A stretch of 64,000 nt of DNA from Paenibacillus wynnii (GTDB lineage: Bacteria; Bacillota; Bacilli; Paenibacillales; Paenibacillaceae). The notes beneath the pieces were generated by a model. It saw only the letters and a program-made list of their open reading frames with translations. It did no database searches and was not told the origin of the DNA. The DNA is taken from positions 1,302,001-1,366,000 of the forward strand of contig NZ_JQCR01000003.1 of NCBI RefSeq assembly GCF_000757885.1, read 5' to 3'. Of the stretch, positions 51,252 through 58,319 are shown in pieces; position 1 is the first letter of the stretch, and every line of letters begins with the position of its first letter. Both the position numbers and the translations under genes were made by a program.

Positions 51252-51280
51252 ATCATAAACGGATCACAGAATGATGTCAA
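51252..51280 (-). promoter_or_regulatory. Sigma-A promoter of the rsgA leader
   Basis: Minus-strand TTGACA (51280-51275) and TATGAT (51257-51252) are 17 nt apart, directly after the HAD gene stop. Confidence 0.8.
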
Positions 51281-51301
51281 CTGCAAATGTATTTTATACC
51301 A

Positions 51302-51973
51302 TTACAATATTTCCTTAAGCTCATCCAGCTCATTAATAATTTTCCAAGGGCGAATATCCAGATGATCATCCCAGACATGATTCCTGCGAAGCCATATTCC
51401 TTCCATCCCAGCCTTTCCAGCCCCCCAAATATCGTTGACCGGATGATCCCCAATGAAAAGGGTGTGTGAAGCATCAACGCCAAGACGTTCCAGGGCCAGC
51501 TGATAAATTTCCGGGTCTGGTTTACTGATGCCTACCTCCGCCGAGATCACGATATCCTTAAAGTGGTGACGAAGACTTAACAGATCTATTTTTGCGTGCT
51601 GAATATCCTTTTTGCCGTTCGTGACGAGCCCGAGAATATAGCCTCTATCCCTGCAGTAATTGAGAATAGTCTCCGCATGTTTCATCATGGCTCCGTGTCC
51701 TGCGTATTTCTCATCGTAATAAGCACGTATATCTGCAGCAGTTACAGGGGTCTGCCAAGGCAAGACCTGACTCAACTCCTCGAAGAACCCATCCTTGTCC
51801 CGATAACCGTCAGCATCTCTTAGAATCATTTCCTCTACAACCTGCCCTGCAGCTTCAGGCTCCAAATGCCCCAATAAATCCTGCACGAATTGCGTGCTGA
51901 AGCTGCGAAAGGTATAATCGCGATCCATCAACGTATTATCAAGATCAAATAATAAGGCTTGTACTTCCTTCAT
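51302..51973 (-). CDS. HAD-superfamily hydrolase (subfamily IA)
   Basis: This 223-aa phosphatase has motif I FDLDNTLMDRD, a short helical cap (~18-85), motif II LVTNG, motif III Lys in GISKPDPEIY and motif IV FIGDHPVNDI followed by GIWLRRN. It resembles the YfnB/pyrimidine 5'-nucleotidase group. The substrate is unknown. GGGG precedes the ATG by 9-10 nt. Confidence 0.88.
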   Translation of the reverse strand: MKEVQALLFDLDNTLMDRDYTFRSFSTQFVQDLLGHLEPEAAGQVVEEMILRDADGYRDKDGFFEELSQVLPWQTPVTAADIRAYYDEKYAGHGAMMKHAETILNYCRDRGYILGLVTNGKKDIQHAKIDLLSLRHHFKDIVISAEVGISKPDPEIYQLALERLGVDASHTLFIGDHPVNDIWGAGKAGMEGIWLRRNHVWDDHLDIRPWKIINELDELKEIL

Positions 51974-52128
51974 ACCCTGATTCCCCTTAAATGCGAACTG
52001 TAATTTGAAACCTCAGAACTTATTGTACTATGCCTTTTGGAACAAAGAAAAGACCGTTCTGGAAAAAGGAAATTGCCTTCCCCTTTTACAGGACAGTCTT
52101 TAACGAAGATAGTATCCTTATGGATTTC

Positions 52129-52584
52129 TTATTGAAAATGATCACTCCTATGCGTCAACATCATTTCCTCATCCGTTATATAAAGCGGAAAAGGTGGAGT
52201 CTCCTTCAAATAGCGTTCCGTGGATAATAGACGATAATGGACCTCAGGAAGCCATGCATCTTCCAGTAAAGGCAGCTTGCCAGTATCATTAATGTAGTTA
52301 TCCACGGCGGATTGAACCATGTCTAGATAATAAGGAACAAGCTTGTCTTCTTCCGCAAAAATCTCAAAGGTTTCCCGCGACATATAGAATTTCTGATCCG
52401 AAACCCCGCCCAGATAACGTTTCAGACGGTTAAGATCTATACTTTTGTCTTCAAGCATGAGTACCGTACGATTTATGGGCGAGGGCATCTCTTCCTCGAA
52501 CTTTCTGATCGCCTGCTTGATTTGCGGCAGTGTGACCTTTACATTTTGTGGAGCGGGATCCTTTTTGGCACGTTTGAATATCAT
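52129..52584 (-). CDS. DUF3939-like protein of unknown function
   Basis: This 151-aa soluble protein begins MIFKRAKKDPAP and contains LGGVSDQKFYMSRETFEIFAEE and VQSAVDNYINDTGKLPLLE, which agree with what I recall of DUF3939, a Bacilli-specific family. It has no signal, membrane segment or catalytic motif. AAAGGAG precedes the ATG by 8 nt. It stands alone between the HAD and ArsR-type genes. Confidence 0.6.
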   Translation of the reverse strand: MIFKRAKKDPAPQNVKVTLPQIKQAIRKFEEEMPSPINRTVLMLEDKSIDLNRLKRYLGGVSDQKFYMSRETFEIFAEEDKLVPYYLDMVQSAVDNYINDTGKLPLLEDAWLPEVHYRLLSTERYLKETPPFPLYITDEEMMLTHRSDHFQ

Positions 52585-52703
52585 ACTGAAGGTCTCCTTT
52601 CGAAGTATATTCAGATAACGCTTACAATTCCAGTTTATTCGTTTTCTGAGTTTTTAATCAGTATTAATTGGAACGTCATAAATAATCCCTATTTTCAAGT
52701 CCA

Positions 52704-53300
52704 TTATTTGACATGTTGCCAGTGAGTCCACACCTCGCGGGGGTTAAGCTCATATTTCTCATTTTCTCGGTACATAAATTGATGCATGATGAACTCACGG
52801 CGAATGGTTGCAAAATCGTCATGGAATAGCTTTATGAATTCATTGATTTCTTTTTCGGTGTACACTACACCGGGCTCAAGCTTTTCAACGATATGCTGAA
52901 GAGCAATCAGCTTTTTTTTGTATTGTGCGGGAATTTGCCGTAGTCTCCCATCTTTAGAGAAAAAATTGCGAGTTACCGTTTCCTTCAGACTATTATCTGT
53001 GTTCTTCTCTTCCATAGTCTCTTCTCCTTTAGCAAAAATAAACTGTAGCGATGCCTCAGCGTTTTGCTTGATAAATTCTGGATTCAGCATAAAATACACC
53101 GTATTTTTGTCTCGCCGCTCCTTAATCAGCGCTGCTTCCCTTAGCCTCGATGCATGGTGAGTAACTGTTGGCTGGGATAAACTCAATCGTTCAGCAAGCG
53201 CCTGACCGTGCATCTCTCCTTTGGAAAGAAGCAATAAGAGACGCAGCCGCGTAGGATCAGCCAACGCTTTGTGGTAGGCAACAATTTTATCAAGCTGCAA
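52704..53300 (-). CDS. ArsR-family transcriptional regulator with DUF2087 domain
   Basis: This 198-aa protein has an ArsR winged helix-turn-helix (~5-85: LADPTRLRLLLLLSKGEMHGQ, LSLSQPTVTHHASRLREA) and a C-terminal DUF2087-type domain (~105-190) with YTEKEINEFIKLFHDDFATIRREFI. There are no paired Cys for metal sensing in the helix, so the inducer is unclear. The TTG start follows AAGGAG with 9-nt spacing. It is divergent from ypdA, with a perfect palindrome at its promoter. Confidence 0.87.
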   Translation of the reverse strand: MQLDKIVAYHKALADPTRLRLLLLLSKGEMHGQALAERLSLSQPTVTHHASRLREAALIKERRDKNTVYFMLNPEFIKQNAEASLQFIFAKGEETMEEKNTDNSLKETVTRNFFSKDGRLRQIPAQYKKKLIALQHIVEKLEPGVVYTEKEINEFIKLFHDDFATIRREFIMHQFMYRENEKYELNPREVWTHWQHVK

Positions 53301-53351
53301 TAGGGAACACTCCTTCAGTAGATGTTAAGCAGAAACATCAGAACTAAACTG

Positions 53352-53369
53352 ATTAGATATGTATCTAAT
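53352..53369. promoter_or_regulatory. 18-bp perfect palindrome, probable ArsR-type operator
   Basis: ATTAGATA-TG-TATCTAAT is a perfect 8+2+8 palindrome that overlaps the -10 of the arsR-type gene promoter and lies in the divergent interval with ypdA. Confidence 0.65.
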
Positions 53370-53396
53370 TTTATCATAGTTAATATAGTTCAACAA
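53368..53396 (-). promoter_or_regulatory. Sigma-A promoter of the ArsR-family gene
   Basis: Minus-strand TTGTTG (53396-53391) and TAAAAT (53373-53368) are 17 nt apart; the palindromic operator overlaps the -10 and start region. Confidence 0.6.
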
Positions 53397-53518
53397 CCGC
53401 TCAGCGGCAAATATGGGCATTCTGGAAAAAAAACCGAAATTGGAGTAGGATTTACTATAACGCCTTTACGACAGCAGAGTAGGAAGTGACACCATTTAAC
53501 TGGGAGGTATGCAGCCAT

Positions 53519-54523
53519 ATGAAAGATGTAATCATTATCGGAGCCGGACCCTGCGGGCTATCCGCCGCTATAGAATGCCAGCGACAAGGCTTATCCAGCC
53601 TTATCATAGAAAAGAACTTCATTGTACACTCTATTTATTTGTATCCAACGAACATGCAATTCTTCAGCACCACAGAATTGCTTGAAATCGGCAACGTCCC
53701 TTTTACCTCACCTAATGAGAAGCCTTTCCGTCACGAAGCGCTGGTCTATTATCGCCGTGCAGCCCAGCAGTATGGTCTGGAAATTGCAGCCTATGAGGAA
53801 GCGTTAAAGGTAGAGCCTCAGGAGGACGGAAGCTTTTCTGTACATACCTCGAACTTACGGGGAGAACAAAAGGTCCACTATGCAGCAAATGTCGTTATCG
53901 CAACTGGGTATTTTGACCAGCCTAATCTAATCGGAATTCCCGGTGAAGAGTTGCCCAAAGTGACCCACTATTTCGGTGAAGCCCATCCTTATACGGGTAT
54001 GAAGGTTACTGTAATTGGAGGCAGCAATTCTGCTGTAGATGCAGCATTGGAGCTTATGCGTGTGGGTGCCTCTGTGGATATGGTGTACCATGGAGATCGA
54101 ATTTCAGACAATATCAAGCCTTGGGTACGCCCTATTTTTGAAAGTATGGTCAAGAAAGATAAAATCACTCTGCATCTTCAATCACGGGTCACTGAAATTA
54201 CGGTGGACTCTGTAATTATCACCTCAAAGGATGGGTCAAAGACTTCACTGGACAATGATTTTGTGCTCGCCTTAACCGGCTTCCGCCCGAGTAGGGTTCT
54301 ACTCACTTCAGCAGGTGTCGCCATGGATGATGATATGGACAAACCTGCGTTTCATCCCGAAACCATGGAGAGCGACATTCCGGGTCTCTATGTGGCTGGG
54401 GTTATTGCCTCCGGACGAAATGCGAACGAAGTGTTTATTGAATCCGGGCGTGGTCACGGCAAGCTGATAGCAGATCATATTGCGTCTAAACAGATGACCG
54501 GGGTAAAGGAGATGGATCACTAA
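53519..54523 (+). CDS. ypdA: YpdA-family FAD-dependent reductase (bacillithiol disulfide reductase)
   Basis: This 334-aa flavoprotein has the FAD motif IIGAGPCGLSAAIECQ at the N-terminus, an NAD(P)H motif VIGGSNSAVDAALEL (~170-185) and FAD-binding GLYVAGVIASG near the C-terminus. YpdA reduces oxidised bacillithiol with NADPH in Firmicutes; Cys14 in GPCG is the conserved residue proposed for catalysis. ATG 53519 follows GGGAGG. It is divergent from the ArsR-type regulator and followed 1 nt later by a DUF441 gene. Confidence 0.9.
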   Translation: MKDVIIIGAGPCGLSAAIECQRQGLSSLIIEKNFIVHSIYLYPTNMQFFSTTELLEIGNVPFTSPNEKPFRHEALVYYRRAAQQYGLEIAAYEEALKVEPQEDGSFSVHTSNLRGEQKVHYAANVVIATGYFDQPNLIGIPGEELPKVTHYFGEAHPYTGMKVTVIGGSNSAVDAALELMRVGASVDMVYHGDRISDNIKPWVRPIFESMVKKDKITLHLQSRVTEITVDSVIITSKDGSKTSLDNDFVLALTGFRPSRVLLTSAGVAMDDDMDKPAFHPETMESDIPGLYVAGVIASGRNANEVFIESGRGHGKLIADHIASKQMTGVKEMDH

Positions 54524-54524
54524 G

Positions 54525-54968
54525 ATGGACGTGACATCATTACTATTGCTCGGACTCGCCGCCCTTGGTGTTATTAGCAGAAATTCACCTGTAACGATAG
54601 CGATGGTGTTCCTGCTCCTATTGCGTGTATTGGGATTGCAGCAGGCTTTTCCTTGGCTCGAAAAGAATGGCCTAACCATCGGCATTATCATCCTCACGAT
54701 TGGGGTAATGACTCCACTGGCCAGCGGTAAAATCTCTCTTCAAACTGTTGGACAATCCTTCCTTCACTGGAAGTCCCTTTTGGCTATAGCGATCGGCATC
54801 CTCGTGGCCTATCTCGGCGGTCGCGGAGCCGTATTGATGGGCAGCCAGCCTACGATTGTGGCAGGTCTCCTGATCGGCACTGTCATTGGAGTCGCCTTAT
54901 TCAAAGGAGTACCTGTTGGTCCGCTAATTGCCGCTGGCATCCTGTCGCTACTGATTGGCAGACTGTGA
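54525..54968 (+). CDS. DUF441 family integral membrane protein
   Basis: This 147-aa protein has four to five hydrophobic helices (SLLLLGLAALGVI, VFLLLLRVLGL, LTIGIIILTIGVMTPL, LLAIAIGILVAYLGGRG, IVAGLLIGTVIGVALFKG and a final helix). The GVMTPLASGKI and FKGVPVGPLIAAG segments are family hallmarks. It is placed directly after ypdA, so co-transcribed. The family's function is unknown. Confidence 0.85.
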   Translation: MDVTSLLLLGLAALGVISRNSPVTIAMVFLLLLRVLGLQQAFPWLEKNGLTIGIIILTIGVMTPLASGKISLQTVGQSFLHWKSLLAIAIGILVAYLGGRGAVLMGSQPTIVAGLLIGTVIGVALFKGVPVGPLIAAGILSLLIGRL

Positions 54969-54972
54969 ACGT

Positions 54973-55002
54973 AAAAATGGATCATCTCGGATGAGATGAC
55001 CC
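54973..55002 (-). terminator. Terminator between convergent DUF441 and ABC exporter genes
   Basis: Stem TCATCTC/GAGATGA with flanking G-C pairs; the minus-strand tail is ATTTTT. Confidence 0.65.
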
Positions 55003-55084
55003 CTTCGTTTCACTAAAATCAAAGGCATGGTCATGTTTAAGTGTACTTCGTGCAACTAAAAACACCGAAATGTGATGGATTCTC

Positions 55085-56836
55085 TTAACCATCCAGCCGC
55101 TGAACATTGAATAATCGGGCATAGCTGCCTTCTTTTAACAACATTAGTTCATCATGCGTGCCCTGTTCTGTTATTTCTCCGTTCTCGATGACAATAATCT
55201 GATCTGCATGCGTTATCGTTGATAAGCGATGAGCTACAATAAGCGTAGTACGCTGTGAGGAAAGGGATTGCAGCGATTGTTGGATTAGATGCTCCGATTC
55301 CAGATCTAATGCTGAAGTAGCTTCGTCCAAGATAAGCACCTTCGGATCTTTTAGGAACACTCGGGCAATAGCCACGCGCTGCTTCTGCCCCCCTGACAGC
55401 TTCACCCCGCGCTCACCGACCTCGGTATCATAACCTTGCGGCAGCATCTCAATAAAGTCATGAGCGTTGGCTGCTTGTGCTGCGGAAATGATCTCCTGTT
55501 CTGAAGCATGCGGATTCCCGAATAGTATATTGTCGCGTACCGACCCGCTGAACAAAAAGTTATCCTGCAGAACCATTCCAACGGCTCGTCGCAGACTCTC
55601 CTGAGTCAAGCCTTTAATATCTTGTCCATCCATTTTAAGACTGCCTTCCTGAATGTCATAAAATCGCGGAATCAAACTAATTAGCGACGACTTCCCCCCG
55701 CCGCTCATGCCCACAAATGCGACGGTCTGCCCTGGCTTGATTTCCAAAGAAATATTCTTCAGCACCCATTCGTTCTCATCGTTATATTTGAACCATACAT
55801 TTTCAAATTCAATGGATCCAGTCGCTCCTACAAGCGGTCTTGCCCCTGGTTCGTCAACAATATCGTAAGGCTCCTCTAACAGCTCTAGCACTCGTTCCAG
55901 AGATGCCGAGGCTTGCGTTAACACCGTTGAAGAGTTAATTAAACGGCGTAGAGGCGCATACATTCTATCCAGGTAACCAAAGAAGGCAATGAACGTCCCC
56001 AAAGTTAAATTACCGTGGATAACCTGATAGCCCCCGTAACCGATAACCAGCAGTGGAGCAATATCAGTCAGAGTGTTAATAATTGCGAAGGTGAAAGCAT
56101 TCCAGCGTGTCTGGGCCATGGCTTTATCCAGAAAGTTGCCGTTGATGCCTTCAAATTTCTTCTGGTCAACCCGTTCCATTGTGAAACTTCGGATGACAGC
56201 TATCCCTTGGATCCGCTCATGCAGATATCCCTGAATGCCAGCAAGTGCTGCCGAACGGTCTTTGGTCAATATTTTAAGCCGCTTATACAGAGTATTGACA
56301 GCAATCCCATACAAAGGCAGAATTGCAATCGAGACGAGTGCGAGCACTGGATTCAGGTAAACCATAAACGCCAGCGCGAAAAGAAGAGTGAACATATCGA
56401 GCCACACGTTCATCATCCCGACTTCTACCAGATTCTTGGTCTGCTCCACGTCATTGATGAACCGGGAGATGGCCTCCCCCACTTTGGTGTTCTGGTAGTA
56501 ACGCAACGACAACCGCTGCATATGTCCATAAAGCTTATTTCGCATATCGAATAATACTCTGCTTGTGATAAGTTGGGCAAAATACTGGCGGTAATACTCT
56601 ACCGGACCTCTTATAACTACAAATAAAATAAGGGCTCCCCCCAAAATGAGCATCAGCTGAGACACACGGTCCTGGGCGGTCATTTGTGGGTTCAATAAAA
56701 GATCATCCACCACATATTTCATAATCATGGGCAGGGTTAACGGAATGCTGAATTTGATCATACCAATGAACAGTGTCAGTATAATTAATTTCATGTAAGG
56801 GCGTACGAAAATAAAATAGGATTTCCATTGTTTCAC
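55085..56836 (-). CDS. Homodimeric-type ABC exporter (membrane plus ATPase, LmrA/BmrA-like)
   Basis: This 583-aa half-transporter has six transmembrane helices (1-310) and an ABC ATPase (340-575): Walker A GMSGGGKSS, Q-loop LQDNFLF, signature LSGGQKQR, Walker B VLILDEATSALD with the catalytic Glu present, and switch His AHRLST. It is predicted to export lipids or drugs as a homodimer. The GTG start has an AAAGGA site 12 nt upstream, which is weak. It converges on the ypdA-DUF441 pair. Confidence 0.9.
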   Translation of the reverse strand: MKQWKSYFIFVRPYMKLIILTLFIGMIKFSIPLTLPMIMKYVVDDLLLNPQMTAQDRVSQLMLILGGALILFVVIRGPVEYYRQYFAQLITSRVLFDMRNKLYGHMQRLSLRYYQNTKVGEAISRFINDVEQTKNLVEVGMMNVWLDMFTLLFALAFMVYLNPVLALVSIAILPLYGIAVNTLYKRLKILTKDRSAALAGIQGYLHERIQGIAVIRSFTMERVDQKKFEGINGNFLDKAMAQTRWNAFTFAIINTLTDIAPLLVIGYGGYQVIHGNLTLGTFIAFFGYLDRMYAPLRRLINSSTVLTQASASLERVLELLEEPYDIVDEPGARPLVGATGSIEFENVWFKYNDENEWVLKNISLEIKPGQTVAFVGMSGGGKSSLISLIPRFYDIQEGSLKMDGQDIKGLTQESLRRAVGMVLQDNFLFSGSVRDNILFGNPHASEQEIISAAQAANAHDFIEMLPQGYDTEVGERGVKLSGGQKQRVAIARVFLKDPKVLILDEATSALDLESEHLIQQSLQSLSSQRTTLIVAHRLSTITHADQIIVIENGEITEQGTHDELMLLKEGSYARLFNVQRLDG

Positions 56837-56959
56837 TGTTTTGTTCTATCCTTTCCTTGAACCATGCACACAACAATTATTGACTTTTGCTCTATACAGT
56901 GTTTTTATAATTTTAAGTCTTTTAGACTATAGTAGTACCGTAACCTCAGGAGGATAACG

Positions 56960-57481
56960 ATGTCCAGACAATTTGTGACGGAAGCCGTCATGATGGCAAT
57001 TTACGGCCAGCTTCTTGTACCGCGAAGCCCTGTAGAATATATTGTGCCATATACGAGTGTGCTCGAACTGTACGAACTGCAAGACAGCGAAGAACCGCTG
57101 ATGAATTTCCCGGAAGATGATGCACATGTCAAAGGTAAAATCAAAGAACTAATCAATTACTTCGAAGAGCCTTTGAATAAGAAAAAAATCAACCGCTGTC
57201 TAGCCATGCCTTGGGCAAAAAGCGCTACCATTCTGCTTGGCGGACAGGCGCAAATGGTCATCATCAACAGCATGGATTCGGCACAATACGGGGAAACGTT
57301 CGATCCGATTGAAACAGAGCTTCTGCTGACCTCTCAGCGCGAGAAAATGCCTATTTTAACGGATCAGTTCGAACTTATTCAGCGTATTATCGAGGGCGAA
57401 GTTCCCGTTCAAGTGTACGATATTGATGATTTTGATTTTGCCATGGAAGAAGGCACACGCAGCTCTCTCACCGATCATTAG
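56960..57481 (+). CDS. Conserved protein of unknown function
   Basis: This 173-aa soluble acidic protein (strong AGGAGG, 6 nt before the ATG) contains YIVPYTSVLELYELQ, DDAHVKGKIKELINYFEEPLNKKKINRCLAMPWAKS and LLTSQREKMPILTDQFELIQRI. I do not recognise a family; database labels such as ADP-heptose synthase seen on relatives are not supported by any motif here. Its terminator follows at 57521. Confidence 0.6.
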   Translation: MSRQFVTEAVMMAIYGQLLVPRSPVEYIVPYTSVLELYELQDSEEPLMNFPEDDAHVKGKIKELINYFEEPLNKKKINRCLAMPWAKSATILLGGQAQMVIINSMDSAQYGETFDPIETELLLTSQREKMPILTDQFELIQRIIEGEVPVQVYDIDDFDFAMEEGTRSSLTDH

Positions 57482-57520
57482 AAATGAACCGTTGTGGTCT
57501 GTTCGGCGCTGTACATTAGG

Positions 57521-57549
57521 AAAGCCCATGCTTATCGCAAGGGCTTTTA
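57521..57549 (+). terminator. Terminator
   Basis: Stem AAGCCC-TGC with GCA-GGGCTT, loop TTATC, then TTTTATT. Confidence 0.75.
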
Positions 57550-57567
57550 TTGTTGTAGTAAATCCAA

Positions 57568-57876
57568 TTAATCGCCGGCAGTAGTCTTTGCCTCGTATTT
57601 ATACTCTATATCATCCTCGGCCTCTGAGTATACCACAGAAAGTCCGTAACCCTCCATGTACCAGAGGTCCTGCTCCTCTATATAGAACACAATGCCTTCT
57701 TGCGTCGTCTCAATTCTCGGACGTGCCGGTGGTTCTATGGCTATACCGAGCGAGAACCCAGGATGCAATCCACCACCTGAACTATAACGGGGAAATAATC
57801 GAATATAACCTCCGTCTGTAACCCCAACCTCCCTTTTAAACCAAGAGGCAGCTTCTTTACTGATATCGATACTCAT
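57568..57876 (-). CDS. HesB-like (IscA-fold) protein lacking cluster-binding cysteines
   Basis: This 102-aa protein has the HesB/YneR-like pattern: ISKEAASWFKREVG at the N-terminus, GYIRLFPRYSSGGGLHPGFSLGIAI and a beta-rich C-terminus. No cysteine is present, so it cannot bind an Fe-S cluster as IscA does. It belongs with the cysteine-less HesB-like group found in Bacilli whose function is unknown. GGAG precedes the ATG. Confidence 0.75.
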   Translation of the reverse strand: MSIDISKEAASWFKREVGVTDGGYIRLFPRYSSGGGLHPGFSLGIAIEPPARPRIETTQEGIVFYIEEQDLWYMEGYGLSVVYSEAEDDIEYKYEAKTTAGD

Positions 57877-57954
57877 GGCTCTCCACTCCTTTGTGTCCCT
57901 ACATCATACTTAAAAAATTGATTTTTACCAAATGAGATCATCCTAAAATTCCAA

Positions 57955-57984
57955 TTGACAAAATCTCAGACTCAGTGATAAACT
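57955..57984 (+). promoter_or_regulatory. Sigma-A promoter of the BmrCD-like leader
   Basis: TTGACA (57955-57960) and TAAACT (57979-57984) are 18 nt apart; the transcript would start near 57991, ~330 nt before the first exporter gene. Confidence 0.65.
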
Positions 57985-58039
57985 CTGAACATAACTTAGG
58001 TCTTCAAGTTATTACCAAATTAACGAAAGGGTGAGCGCG

Positions 58040-58132
58040 GTGTTTAATCCAGTAATGAACCAATACTTTACTATTGTCCTCAACTACACACAACCAAATA
58101 CCGAAGCAGCCCATGTGGTGAAACCTTCCTGA
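58040..58132 (+). CDS. 30-residue leader peptide upstream of the ABC exporter pair
   Basis: GTG 58040 has AAAGGGTGA 6 nt upstream. The frame encodes MFNPVMNQYFTIVLNYTQ then PNTEAAHVVKPS and ends in TGA at 58132. It is followed by a hairpin with arms TGCGATT/AATCGCA (58139-58158) and an intrinsic terminator at 58232. In B. subtilis, bmrCD is preceded by a leader peptide gene (bmrB) that controls transcription attenuation in response to ribosome-targeting antibiotics; this leader is proposed as a functional analogue by layout only. Confidence 0.55.
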   Translation: MFNPVMNQYFTIVLNYTQPNTEAAHVVKPS

Positions 58133-58231
58133 AGCACTTGCGATTTACTTCAATCGCATCACTTTAGATCATGAAAGTTTATTCCATGCCAGGTGCTGCT
58201 TAGCGCCGTGCGCATGATAGTCTCTAATTAT

Positions 58232-58266
58232 AGGCATATCGTCCGTTTTCGGATGATATGCCTTTT
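58232..58266 (+). terminator. Attenuator terminator upstream of the BmrCD-like genes
   Basis: Stem AGGCATATC-TCCG with CGGA-GATATGCCT (loop TTTT), then five T residues, 54 nt upstream of the first exporter gene and within the same transcript as the leader peptide. ATGCC (58187-58191 region) can pair with the GGCAT of the 5' arm instead. Confidence 0.85.
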
Positions 58267-58319
58267 TGCATGCCTTAGAGCTAACCACATGAAAAATTAA
58301 TCCGAAAGAAGGGATTTAC

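Noticed and set aside
56880..56911. Promoter TTGACT-TATAAT before the unknown gene at 56960
   Set aside because: The spacer is 20 nt, too long for a reliable sigma-A promoter call.
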